From Mactra quadrangularis (lineage: Eukaryota; Mollusca; Bivalvia; Venerida; Mactridae): a stretch of 64,000 bases of DNA. A program made the position numbers and the translations under genes. The notes under the pieces were generated by a model. That model did no database searches. It was given only the letters and a program-made list of their open reading frames with translations, and had not been told where the DNA came from. Position 1 is the first letter of the stretch. Every line of letters begins with the position of its first letter. This document shows, piece by piece, positions 1 to 11,688 of this stretch. The stretch lies in the NCBI GenBank assembly GCA_025267735.1, contig CM046294.1, positions 8,218,001 through 8,282,000 of the forward strand. Direction: 5' to 3'.

Positions 1-178
1 TTTATTTCTTTCCAACAGATTGCATCGCCCAAATTATGTAAATTAGAAAACTCACTGACAAGTTTAATTTTCATTCCAACAGATGGCACCACTTCAGTAA
101 ATAAGAAAACTTATTGACAAGTTTAATTGCTTTCCAACCAATAACATCACGTCAGTAAATATGGAAAATTATTGACAA
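1..178. repeat. ~60-bp tandem repeat, three units, open at the left edge
   Basis: Three successive units share the order 'ttccaacaga/ccaata', 'tcagtaaat', 'gaaaa' and 'attgacaagttt', with unit starts near 1, 61 and 120. The array probably continues outside the window. No coding potential is seen. Confidence 0.7.
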
Positions 179-181
179 GTT

Positions 182-345
182 TTACTCAGGTGTGTAAGTG
201 AAATAATTGTGCAAAATGTGATAAAAGCACCAAATTTGGCATGGAGGTACTTTGAGTCATACTGATCAATATTAGCCCAGGAGACAATCATGAGGGGCCT
301 TGTATCTTGCCTAAATGGGGCCCCGAAAAGGGCACATAAATAGGC
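182..345 (+). repeat. Left arm of an inverted repeat pair
   Basis: The segment starting 'ctcaggtgtgtaag', running through 'gtgataaaagcaccaaa' and 'ggagacaatcatgag' to a 'ggggcccc' run is the reverse complement of 4300-4463 with moderate divergence. Weaker similarity, including 'gttgaggccc' words, continues to about 900. The arms enclose about 4 kb that ends just before the NACHT exon. No transposase ORF is seen inside. Confidence 0.65.
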
Positions 346-3300
346 ACATAGTTTTAAAAATATCATCTCCATAAAGATTTAAGATGGTTATTAAAATATA
401 TGTATTATAATTTTATATGCCTTAGAAAGTATATTGTACACTCAAAAATAGCTTTTTGTCAGTTTATTTGCAGTTGAGGCCCGGCATCTGCTTTGAACTT
501 GTCATAAGGCCCTAAATTATGCATAGTGTAATAATATAATTGAATAAATGGTAAATATTTTATTTGAAATCATACAAATACATCATACTTTCTCAAAATA
601 AGCCTTCAATAATTAATTTATGTAGATACACCAGAATCAGCATGCGGTACCATTGTATGAAACACATGAGGCCCCGAATGGGTTTATATTTGAACTCGAA
701 ATAAATTAATACCAAGTAAGCCAATATACACTTTATTCAATTTAAACTGATAAATAAACTTACTATTTAAGATACGTACATTCAAAATGACGATTTTAAA
801 TAATAATACTTATTTCTAAAAGTTGAGGCCCTTACTGGGGTAATTTCATAACGTGAAGCTTAGATAATTATAAAAAAGGTCTAACCATTTTTTTATTATT
901 GAAACTTGTGCTGTCATTACAAGTGTGTTACATTTCAACAGTTCATATAACAATTTGGTAAGGTTAAACGGTACTCAATTAATCATAATTGAACATGGAT
1001 GATTATTTTATTCATTACCGTTTTAGGCCTGTATTACGAGAGACTATACGAACTGCTTTTGTCCTAAATTTAACAAAATCATATTTCTGTTATGTATTGA
1101 GAGTTTTAATAATATAACATCCTATAGGCACCCACGCCTTAGATACATTTCAAGTTCTAAAACAGTATGTGATCATGTTTTAATACAAGTCTAATATCAC
1201 CATTTTACAAAATAAAATAGTCCTGTAAGAGACTATGCATTACACCGACATCATACCCTTGAAGCTCGGAGTAAAAATGAAACAAATATGTACATTTGTA
1301 TACTGTGTTTGATGTACAAACTATATGTAATTTTAAACAGACTTTGTCGTTGATAAATATCTTACCATAAACAATTAGTATATTAGATATTATAGAGAGA
1401 ACAATTTAAATATAACCATCCCCAAAAGCACGACATTTCTTCATAAAGATTGGTAAAATTGATTTGACTATTCAACTAAACATGGTAAAAATTATAGCAT
1501 TTTGTAGTCTAGATTCCATCTTTTCAAATGCTCACTGACTGGCTATTATCCCTTATCATAGGTACTAGTACACTTTTCTGTATTTATCAATCTACTTGAC
1601 GAAACTTTCACTTAAATTGGTAGGAAGTCAATGTGGCAAAGGGAATGACATAACCAGGAAAGGTGCCGTTTTACAGCTGAGTAGATTGAAGAAAAGCAGA
1701 CACATGGCTTGCATAAAGAACTAAACATTGACCCTGAAAGGGTTACAATCTTAGACTTTTCTATCTCTAAGCGAGTGTAAGAGATTAAGAGCATTTTGTG
1801 AAATCATGTTAAGCGAACTTACCGTACATAATTATTTTTGTAAACCTTATAAAATAAAAGAAATATATACAAGTTTTATCATTGCTCAAAAATATCTTTA
1901 GTAGAAGAATTACATCTAGGATTACATCTCCCGGCATAAACACGGGAGTATAACTTCATTTGAAGACGAGTTTTAAAATATTTTAATTTTATTTATTGTA
2001 ATACTGTTATGGAAATGTCTGTCATAGTCAAATTTCATGATCACTGCCACAGCTAAATCGTCAGTCGACTTTTACACATTCATACATAACATACGTCTAC
2101 AATAAATGGTTCTATTAAAAGTATGATAATGTGGAGTACGTCCATACACTGGTCACCTTGTCTATCAAGCGGGTTATACATTATATAGCTTTCATAGACC
2201 GTCAAGCTTGTCAAGAATCCATAAAATGAATAACCCCAGTGAAATCAACCATATGAATTGCAAGAATAGTGAACATGTGTTCAAGATCCGTCGGAAACTT
2301 TTTTATGCTTACTCTTCCCTACTGAGTACCATGATATCAAATCGAAAGGAAGTTACTTAGTAACACTGGTGGTTTATCCAGTCTATAAGTTTCTTAAATC
2401 TTAGTCATTAGCATTTGTCACATGGTATGTCCAACTTGAGTAATACTACATGGTATATATTATCAAATTATGGTTGTTTGTTATCGCCTATGCAACATAT
2501 ATTATTACATTATAAAACATGCATGACTTGGTTTGATAGATGCTAAAATTAGTTTTTGGAAACTGTGGTTGCGTTCATAATAAAAGAGCAAAAGATGAAA
2601 AATCGAACGAAACTGATTAACATCAAAATAAGGGCCATTTAGTAGATTTTCCTTTAACCCTTTACAAGGAAAGATAAGTGCAAAAAGTGGCAAATTTTCA
2701 CCTCAGAGATAGGGCTACTTCAATATACGATTTTCATGATTAATTGACGGACAGCAATGCAACTTGGCCAATTTATTTTTACTTGGTTGTCTGAAAGTAG
2801 AAGCCAAAATTCGATTCAGGAGTAACTGGGTTGGTCAGTACAAGGTTAAAGGCCTTATCATTTTTACCCAAATCAAGTTGATAAATTACATTTTATATAT
2901 TTCAAATATAACTAAAACTAAAGTTAAACTCCATTAATTCCATAGCAGAACAATATACATGTATGTTATGTATCATACATGTTTCATTGTTGTAAGTACG
3001 TTAGCTCAAGTGGAACCACTTCTAATTTCTCCGAGCAGGGTCTCTTTGTTCATCGTTGCAAGTAATTGATGCTTTTGCTTAGTAATTAGATTTAAAATGT
3101 GATTGGATTTTGGTTTTTATTTTTTTTGGACATGGTTTTTTCATTTTTCATATTCAAATTTTCCAAGAGGGGCCTCTCAATAGATTAATACAAACATGCT
3201 TGATAGATCTCATTAATTTTTTGAAGAAGCAAAATGAAATAAACTAATAAAAACTTAATTATCGTATTATAATATGCTTTATTTGATGAATGTTATTGAT
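346..3300. other. Gene-free AT-rich stretch
   Basis: Only short open frames occur here, and none has a recognisable domain or splice context. GC-rich 'gaggccc' words recur near 480, 670 and 825 and belong to the inverted/tandem repeat family flanking this stretch. I see nothing else to annotate. Confidence 0.5.
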
Positions 3301-4463
3301 GTTTAGATAAATCTTTGTCTCCAGTCCTATTAACACTGGAATCCTATATAACCGATACAGAAAATTATATACACGTATTCAAAATTTATATAAATTCGCC
3401 CTTGTTTTGACCTCATGAGATCATACTTTGTTTTGTGAATTATTTTTTAAAAAAAAAGAACATGATAGCTAACCACACAAAATTACCCATTCAAAATACT
3501 TTAAGTAATAAATTAAAACAAAACGAGAACAGTAATTTCACTGGTCATTTATAGTTTTTTTGTGTTTTGTTTTCTTAAAAACCCTTACCTGGACCTCAAT
3601 TACAATTCATTGTATCATGTTAAATTTAAAAAAAAGTTTCTGACATGATTGTACTCACCATGAGTGAAGAAAATTTATTTTATTTATTTGATAGGTAAAT
3701 ATTAACACTAAACTATGCACTGCTTATACTTGTAATGGGTGACCCCTTTCATGGCCCCACAATTTTGTTAGTAGGGCCTCTCATGGTCGTCTCCTTGGGG
3801 TTTTCTGAGGTGCATCACTCAAAATGATATGAAGAATAAAAAAAGTTTCATCATTATGTTATTTAAACTGTGCATAATAGATTAAATGTTACTGATACAA
3901 TTTCCGAATTCTATGTAATCAGTACAGCAAATTAGATATTCAATATTTTTTCATAAGTTTCCCCTTGTTTTGGCCTCTTTTGATCATACTTGGTTTTGCA
4001 ATTTATTTAAATGAAAAGACACCACATCTAGCCACACAAAATTACCTATTCAAAATGCTTTAAAAATGTGAAAAAAATAAAAATAAAAACTGTACTGGTT
4101 GTTAGTGGTCTTTTACTATTTGTTGACCATAAAATCCCTTTATGGGGCCTCAATAACAATTATAGTTATCATGTTAAATATTCAAAAACATCAACTGACA
4201 TATTTGTTCTCATCTTGAGCAAAAGAAATTTAATACATTTATTTGATATATAAATTAAGGATTTTTACACAGTACTATGCAATAATATCAATTGTTACGG
4301 GTAACCCCCTTTAGGGCCCCATATTTTTGTTCACAGGGCCTCTCATGGTTGTCTCCTGGCTTTTTTCTGAAGTTCACACCTTAAAGTTGATTTCCTGAAA
4401 GTTTGGTGCTTTTATCACAATTTGCACAATTCGACCATATTTTGTCCCTTACACACCTGAGTA
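3300..4463 (+). repeat. Two-unit tandem duplication of ~560 bp
   Basis: The sequence around 3403-3860 is repeated at 3966-4400 in the same orientation. Shared landmarks are 'cttgttttg.cctc', 'ccacacaaaattacc.attc', 'tatcatgttaaat', 'gggt.acccccttt' and 'agggcctctcatggt'. Its right end (4300-4463) is also the right arm of the inverted repeat whose left arm is at 182-345. It ends about 120 bp before the NACHT exon. Confidence 0.6.
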
Positions 4464-4582
4464 TTTTATTTGAAAAAGTTTTTTTCAATGGATTGCTTCT
4501 CACCTTTATATCATTTACATTATAAATTCATTTGATCATGCCCATATACTTACACTTTTGTTACATTTACATTTTTATATAG

Positions 4583-7149
4583 AGTTGCAAGAATCCTTAG
4601 TTCAAGTATATAGGAGAGAATGTAGTATGTTACCTATATCACCATTGATAGATGATGAAGAGATTGATTTGTTTGAAGTCTATTCTCAGCCATCATTAGT
4701 ACATGCTGAACATTTTAAAGTTCAAAATGAGGCTCAAAGAGCGACCATTTTTTCTTATGAGGAGATCTTCACAAAGAAGGGGGAAAAGTGTCAGAATATT
4801 TATCTATCTGGTGATGCAGGTGTGGGTAAAACATCATTTTGTTACAGAATGTGTCTGATATGGAGTAAAGCTCTTTCAGGGTTTGTAAGTGACGATAAGA
4901 GACTTGATAGAGACATTGAATTCTTAAAGCAGTTTGATTTTCTATTTTATGTATCATTAAGAGATAGTAACTTTTCGTCTGTTATTAAATTGATTAAACA
5001 TCAACTTAAACATGTTGATGAATCATTGATAACACATGTGTTAAAGGTAAGAACAACACTGGTTCTTTTTGATGGTTTAGATGAATGGAATCCTACTGAC
5101 AATTCTTGTACACTGCCAGAGCGCCCTCTGTTAGACACTAGATGTGTCTATCTTACTACGTGTAGACCTTATAAACTAGAGAGTATAAAACTTAGAAGCA
5201 GAGATATTGATCATCTTGTTGAAATGACTGGTATCCATGGTGATGCTGCTAAACATTATGTTGCTTGTATTGTAAACTATTTGAATGAGAAGTATGACCA
5301 AAATAAAATACCTTATGATTTTCAGGTGGAATTGCGCCTTTGTGGCCTTCAAGGTCAGATGTGCATTCCTGTTCTTTGCTCACAACTTATGTTTTTGTGG
5401 TTTGAGGGAAAACTGACTAATATGTCCAGGTCTGCTGTTTATGCTAATACATTAGAGATGTTGTTTAAGCGTGCTTTACAAAAACATAAAGTAACACCAC
5501 CCATGCAAAGTTTAAATTTTAAGTTACCACAATGTTTTGATTCAATGAATAGTGTGCAAAAACATGGCTCATTGTTACTTAAGATTTGCCGCATAGCTTT
5601 TGATTCTTTAATGAATAGGCCTTCAGAAGACACACGTGTTGTGTCTAGTTTGATGTTCACTCCAGAACAGCTGTTGTCATCACCATATTTTCTGTCACCT
5701 GACGAGACCAATTATATGTGTAAAATAGGTATACTGTCGAAGAGCAAAGTAGTTGGTCGACTTTTTGAGGATCAAAAAGTGAAACTGTCATTCATTCATA
5801 AAAGTTACATAGAATATTTTGCAGCTCTGTATATTGCTTCTGATCAGTCTAGTAATATAGATACAATTGTGAATAGATGGTCTGAGCTTAGAGATTTCTT
5901 CCAATTTGATAATTTTTATGTATTCCTTGCTGGCTTATCATTGGATAAAATGGAATACTTGATTATGAAACTTTACTCTATTTTTTCAAATGAGTTTGCA
6001 CAATGTCACAAAATGGCTGTTGATGATATTTATGACGTCTCATACAATGAGAAGTTGATTTTACTTCAAAATATTACTGTAAAATGTATTAAAGAAGGTA
6101 GAGCTAGTACAAAAACTGACAGAAGTTTAAGATTGGACAACTTTGTTATTGGAAAAGTAATAGAACATGAGCTTGTCAAAGATTTAATACTGAAGCAACA
6201 TGACTCGGTCAAATCAGTTTATTCAATGGATGGTTCATTTTTTAGGGAATTCCATCTTATTAGTGGTTTGATTAGTTTAAGACTTGAGGACCCTTCCGCA
6301 GAAAGTTTAGAAAATTTCATTACATGTATGATAAAATGTAGAAGCACATTGCAAACATTAGGTGTGACTTGTTCTTTACCGGTGCAGCTTCCTGTATCTG
6401 AACTGGTTGCTCTCACCTCCATTTCCGTGTGTGATGTTCAAATGAGCCAAGAAACATATAAAGATTTTATGAATAGTTTATCTTCTAAAACTTGCTTGGA
6501 GAGTATAATACTTAAAAACATTGCCTGCACAGATCACTTGGGTAAGAACCTTACTTTATATCAAGTATGGCCTTGCACACTTCATCTGAATTTGTCTTGC
6601 CATAACAGATTAATGTATTTAGTATTATACCATGTTATCGTTATGGTTGGTAAGATAAATAATACTAAAATACACCGCATCAGCGTTGACCAAGGGCCAG
6701 ATTTTTTGCCTGTTAATTGTACTGATTTTTATCAGTCAATTCACTTTTCTCAACTTCAGTACATCAATATTGGACATCTTGGCAAAGAAAACGTTAAAAC
6801 ATTTATTAGTGCTATACAAACGCTTAACCATCTTAAGTTCTTGCGAATATATATCTCAAGGTTGTTGGATAACTTATTAAAGATTCATAAAGATGCAAAA
6901 GGTGTGAAGATAGTATTGCATGATGTTACTTTTACAATGGACTGCTTATATGCATTTATTGTGAGCATCATAAGCAATAATGTTACTGTAGAAATGAATG
7001 ACAACATACTAGAGTTTTATAGGAATGGTGAAGAATGCGAAATGTTGCATTCAGAACTTGCTACCTATATTGCTGACTATGTTTCTTCTATTGAAGGAAT
7101 AAATCTCACCTACCACCAGCTTTACAGTGTGCATTTTGAAACAAAGTAG
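4583..7149 (+). CDS. NACHT-domain STAND NTPase (NLR-like), large 3' exon
   Basis: This is one long open frame (open from 4558, TAG at 7147-7149). Numbering from 4558, it has a Walker A GDAGVGKT at residues 85-92, a Walker B LVLFDGLDEW at 168-177, a sensor-like TTCRP near 200-204, and a downstream 'SFIHKSYIEYFAA' motif typical of the helical region after NACHT domains. The C-terminal ~250 residues are leucine-rich and LRR-like but irregular. The frame opens at TTG, not ATG. A pyrimidine-rich tract ending in TATAG at 4582 suggests a splice acceptor, so I start the exon at 4583. The first in-frame ATG is at 4627. Proteins of this class oligomerise on nucleotide exchange and in animals usually act in cytosolic immune sensing or cell death; that role is inference here. 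The upstream exon, probably carrying an effector domain, was not found. Confidence 0.85.
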
Positions 7150-7504
7150 GAAGTTAACTTTGAATTTATTGACAATAGTTGTAGTAACTGTTGTCAAGTG
7201 GAAGAACATCCACCTAGGGATCGAGAGGCGAGGGGGGTTGAATTAAAACAGTCGAATTGCTTAATTACTTAAACAAGCATTTACTCATGATTGTTCCTTC
7301 ACAACCAAATGTACATGGTTACTGTGAAGATCGCCTGCTTGGTGATTTCTGTAATTACTTGTTTATTATGCCCTCAATCAAATGATTGCACTGAGAGGAA
7401 TAAATGAACTCTAAACATGTGATCATATTACACGCCAATGGCTAATAAACATAGTACTAGCATAATGTTGTGATGCTGTAATGAGATACAGTGATAATAT
7501 GTTC

Positions 7505-7680
7505 TGTTTGTTTGTTGGGTTTAACGCCATAGCAACACATTGTATAGGTCATATAACGGCAGTCAGTCAATCTACTCACTCCTCCTGGAAAGGCTAAATC
7601 TCTGAATTTAGTTGTTAACCTACTAATAAGTGCATACTTTCATCTGTTTCAGACAACTGCCCTACTTAATTAAAAATTAC
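7505..7680 (-). repeat. SINE family A, 5'-truncated copy
   Basis: It contains the family-A 3' body on the minus strand: the 'gttgggtttaacgcc' tail, 'agcaacacattgtatagg' and 'gctaaatctctg', ending near 'ctacttaattaa'. The tRNA-like head present in full copies is missing, as expected from incomplete reverse transcription. Confidence 0.75.
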
Positions 7681-8270
7681 ACAGCTTTATAGCAAACTTT
7701 CAAAATTAATAAAAACAATGTAAATATATTGTATTTTGTGTTATAATGTGATAGTGTTATGTTAAAGATTGTATATTTGTAATAGTTATTATGTTTTTCA
7801 AGAAAAAACTCAACTTTCTTCTCAAACTCAATCTAATGCTTTGCTCATTAATTTTACTGATTTAAGCAGTCATATAACAAATGCAATATGAGTAGTAATC
7901 CCAATTGTGATTTAACTTACTTGACTTACTTGTTTGAATAATGTTTAATTGATTTGAGTCTGTTAATGAAATGTTGAGTTTATTCTAAAGAGAAAATTGA
8001 AATTATGGCTTTAAATTTATAATTAACCAATGATAATTTATGTTAAATCATTCTTTATATTTTCATTACTATGATCTTCTAAAATTAGTCATTCCAACTA
8101 CATTTACATGCTTCAAACATTGTCTCTATACATGTGTATATCATCATGAATTAGTCTGCTACCCGAACATACACGCATAAATGAGAACACTGTCCATTAG
8201 TGCTTAGCGATTGACTTTTCATGCATGCTAGTGTATTTCCGAAAAAATATTGTTTTTCAAAATGTTAATG

Positions 8271-8574
8271 TTTTGTTTTTGTTGGGTATAACGCCGTAGC
8301 GACACATTGTATAGGTCATATAAAGGCGGTCAGTTAACCTACTCACTGTTCCTGGACAGGCTAAATCTCTGGATTTAACTGTTAACCAACTACTAAGTGC
8401 ATACTTTCGTCAATTACTGACAACTGCCCTACATAATTAAGAATCATTGGTAGGAGGGAGAAGAAATGGTCGTAGAAATAATTTCATGACCAAGCTCCAC
8501 AAAAGTATGCCCCGCCCTGGAATCGAACCCTCGATCAGTAGACTTGCGTGCTATCAACTGAGCTAGTGGAGCGG
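8271..8574 (-). repeat. SINE family A, full-length tRNA-headed copy
   Basis: On the minus strand it begins with a tRNA-like head containing A box 'tagctcagttg' and B box 'ggttcgattcc', followed by 'ggggcatacttttgtgg', the conserved body and a (TTTTG)-rich tail complement. It is close to the copies at 24602, 34650 and 47798. Confidence 0.85.
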
Positions 8575-9002
8575 CTTTACAATTTGGTAGTTTAAACATT
8601 TGACATTCAAGTTGAAATCCTTGGACAAACAACTTTTAAATATAACATTTTACGTTCTTGGTTTTTTTTCATCTGAATAGTTTAGAAATCAAATTAAAAT
8701 GTAAGTATAACAACTGGTGACAGCAAGGATGTTTTACAACTTCCTGTATACCAGGAGGCAACATTAGTCGGTCAGTATATTTCTTCAACTAGTACTGCCA
8801 TGTAGAGGACACTTGAAAATTCAGAATACTGAAGAATCAATATGCAAGCTTGAAGCATACGACGCATTATATGTACAATTTATTTCTTTATCTATTTTTT
8901 GGACTCTTGTTTTTAAATATCGAACCCGGGTCGTTAGTGTCTTTGTTAACATGCTTGAATATACCCTTCCATACAAATTTGACAATAATGTCAATTTTCC
9001 TC

Positions 9003-9175
9003 CTTGACTAAGGTATATGGAGAAGTTTCCGGCCTTGTGGAAGGGTAGGCGAGTACTGGTTATGGAAAAGGGTCCAGGAAAGCTAGGTAGGTGCGCTGGA
9101 CACCGTAAAATGACCTAAAATAACATGCAATATGTGTTGACACTGCGGTAAACCTAGTATAAATAAATAAAATTT
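9003..9175 (+). repeat. SINE family B body
   Basis: Shared landmarks are 'aaggtatatggagaagtttc', 'ggccttgtggaagggta', 'gggtccaggaaagctagg' and 'tgttgacac.gcg.taaacc'. Related minus-strand copies are at 37680-37835 and 55795-56010, with a fragment at 54095-54190. The tRNA-like head of this family is visible at 39464-39597. Confidence 0.7.
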
Positions 9176-9446
9176 AAATATCGTCTTAGTAAACAGTGTG
9201 ACTATAAACATGGTCCGTTCAATTAACACCATTCTCGTTTGTAGGTCAATTACTGTTTTGAGAATTTTCTTCACCGATATATCTACTTTCGGTTTCGATT
9301 TAAACCTAGACTAAAGAAAGATAACTTATACTTTCTGACATTTTAATCTGAATGGAGTTATCGTTTTATTAAATGTATATATTTGTATGTGTCAACCCAC
9401 CTGCGTTTTATAATTATCAATTTTCTTATACACAGTTTCGTTTATT

Positions 9447-9533
9447 ATATATTGAGGGTTGCCCGCAAGACTGTCGTAAGTGCATTGCGTTAAAGATCGA
9501 ATTACTACAGTCTTGTGGACAACCCTCGATATA
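9447..9533. repeat. Foldback hairpin, ~27-bp arms
   Basis: The left arm 9447-9474 ('gagggttgcccgcaagactgt') pairs with 9507-9533 ('acagtcttgtggacaaccct') across a ~32-bp loop, with few mismatches. It is probably a relic of a small palindromic transposon. Confidence 0.7.
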
Positions 9534-10169
9534 GGCTAAAGTTTCCATGATTTATGGAACAGAATGTATCGATTTTAATAAGGTTAACATGTATTGAACA
9601 TGTGATTTGGTTTAAATAGATTTTGTAAGATAGGTTTACTTCTTATTCGTTTGTTTAATTTTCAAATTATCATCATACAACCAATGAGGTAAAACATCAA
9701 AGTTTTCTAACTAGCGACAAACTAGCGAAAATAACAATAAACTAACCAATTAATTTTAAAATAAGTTAAGAACTACATTGTATATTTACCATACAATATT
9801 CGGCATACTGCGGTATTTATTTTCTCTACCAAATTACAATGATGTTCCGGGAATCAGTAAATCGATGCATTCTTTGGCTGAGATCGACATCACAATCCAG
9901 CGCAGCGTTTCATAAGGTTACGTCCATCTCGCCGGTTTCCTTTAAGCAAAAATGCAAAAAAATGTTTTAGCAGTATATTTAGGACTCTATGTCAATCAAT
10001 ATATTATTAAATATAATTTAAGTTTTAATTTACTTGATATTTTGACTATTTTGTATTCCTTTTTGTGTTTTTATGGGTAGGCCTATACTAGTAATATATA
10101 GTGCACTTCAAAAACTCTTGGACAAAGTTGTTTCTTCAACATAAATTGAATTACATCAATGAAGACAAG

Positions 10170-10720
10170 GAAACAAAGAGCATATACTTAAATCATCTTA
10201 TTCGCCTAAAATTAAGTGCACAAGTTCATTGTTTACGGAACTTAAACACGCACGGCCTTTTATACTCGTACTGCCTCTAGTTTCGTTTTAATGTTTACCA
10301 CTGAACGGACCAGGAAGTAGATTAAATGGAAAATTTTTTACTAATCATTGCACAAATAAACAAATAATTTCACGTCCGGTAGAGTTTTATTTGTTTGTTT
10401 GTTTTTAAGAAAACACCAAAAAGGACACAGAATATTTGGTGAGTGGAATTTGTTTCTTTTAACAAATTGTTTTAAGTATAATCGGCTCAAAGTTGAACAT
10501 TGTTTCATAGTAAGATAGAAGAAACGGGTATTCCCATTTTTGGATGATTTTTTGTAAGTTTTATAAACCAAAACAAGTGATATTTGGTAATGTACTGAAA
10601 ATCATAGTTTCATTTCAATATATTGTTTTTTTTAGAATTTTAGCTTGTTAAATATGTTCGTATTTCATATACAATGTATGCATTTTCGAAATCGAAAGTG
10701 CATTTCTGTCTTTCAGTTAA
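10170..10720 (+). repeat. Outer inverted-repeat block, left copy
   Basis: Segments such as 'gaacttaaacacgcacg', 'ctagtttcgttttaatgttt', 'acacagaatatttggtgag' and 'gaaatcgaaagtgcatttc' recur in reverse complement at 57303-57615 and 59235-59400. The hAT transposon at 57667 splits the right copy, so this copy shows the empty site. A weaker relative at 30760-30935 means it may be an interspersed repeat rather than part of the gene duplication. Confidence 0.6.
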
Positions 10721-10949
10721 TTAGAATGGACAAATTGACTCTTTCTGTCTTCCTATATTAAAGTGTTCGTTCACTATGAGCTTAACAGCTCTACAAAAAT
10801 AACCTTTTAGACAAAGATATGTAATATATCTGTTAAATGACAGTACGAAGTTCTCTTGTCTTATTCCACATACGTGCATGTGCATGTTCATCCGACTTTA
10901 CAAATTGGTATGATAAACTCTGATCTTTGTAGGCACCTTCATACAGGTG

Positions 10950-11103
10950 ATTTCCTTACACCTATTTACACCTAAGTGGAGTGCAGGCAGCAAATGTAGG
11001 TAATTTTTGCTGAAGAAAATTAGCAGTGCCTAAAGTGGGGTTCGAACTTACAAGGATCCCCCAATTCCGTAGCACGCGTTCAACCACTGAAACACTGCTT
11101 CTT
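10950..11103 (-). repeat. SINE family C, tRNA-headed copy
   Basis: Read on the minus strand it has a tRNA-like A box 'ttcagtggttgaacgcg' and B box 'gttcgaacccc', then 'actgctaattttc', 'cagcaaaaattacct' and 'cactccac'. It aligns with copies at 32195-32350 and 56910-57065. Confidence 0.65.
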
Positions 11104-11300
11104 ATGGAGTAATCATCTGAAAGGAGAAGAACTGAACCATATTGCGCTGATTAAAAGTTTCTGACTTGTAATAGTGCTTTTCCGATTATAGTCTTTCAAA
11201 CTCTTCCCTATCTGCCATGTAAGCAAAACATATTCAATATGTCGTTCAAAATGGCCTCCGATAACAAAAATAAATTGGATATAGATAAAGATTGTGAATG

Positions 11301-11682
11301 TATGGTGGCATATTTCTGCCACCAGATAACCAGATAACTAACTAGTTAATTAAGTGGTTATCTAGATAACGAAACTAGATAACCATTACCAGTTAGCGAT
11401 ATTTTGTATAACTGGTAAGTTGTTAACTGGTTACGCAACTAGTTAATTAAGTGATTATTAACTTAACGTAACTAGTTAACCACTTACCGCTTATCTTTAG
11501 ATATATTGCATAATATCCAATGTCTTCCCTGGCTAAAGTGTGACTGTGTATCAATACAATGAAGCAAAACAATGCTATTTATAAATAAGCGATAACAAAT
11601 TAAGTAAGTACGTAACTAGTAATTCAATTAATTAACTATAGTGAATTATTTTGTTTTACGGTGGCAGAAATAAGCCACCATA
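11301..11682. mobile_element. 382-bp MITE with 23-bp TIRs and 6-bp TSD
   Basis: The left end reads TATGGTGGC-A-TATTTCTGCC and the right end, reverse complemented, TATGGTGGC-T-TATTTCTGCC, both followed by ACC, giving one mismatch in 23. It is flanked on both sides by TGAATG (11295-11300 and 11683-11688). The interior is full of ACTAGTTAA/GGTTATCT palindromes and has no ORF, so it is non-autonomous. I cannot assign a superfamily. Confidence 0.85.
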
Positions 11683-11688
11683 TGAATG

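Larger units (their letters stand above)
7150..10080. other. Intergenic, SINE-rich
   Basis: No gene was recognised. The stretch holds two family-A SINE copies (7505-7680 and 8271-8574), a family-B element (9003-9175) and a hairpin (9447-9533). The remainder is AT-rich and unassigned. Confidence 0.5.
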
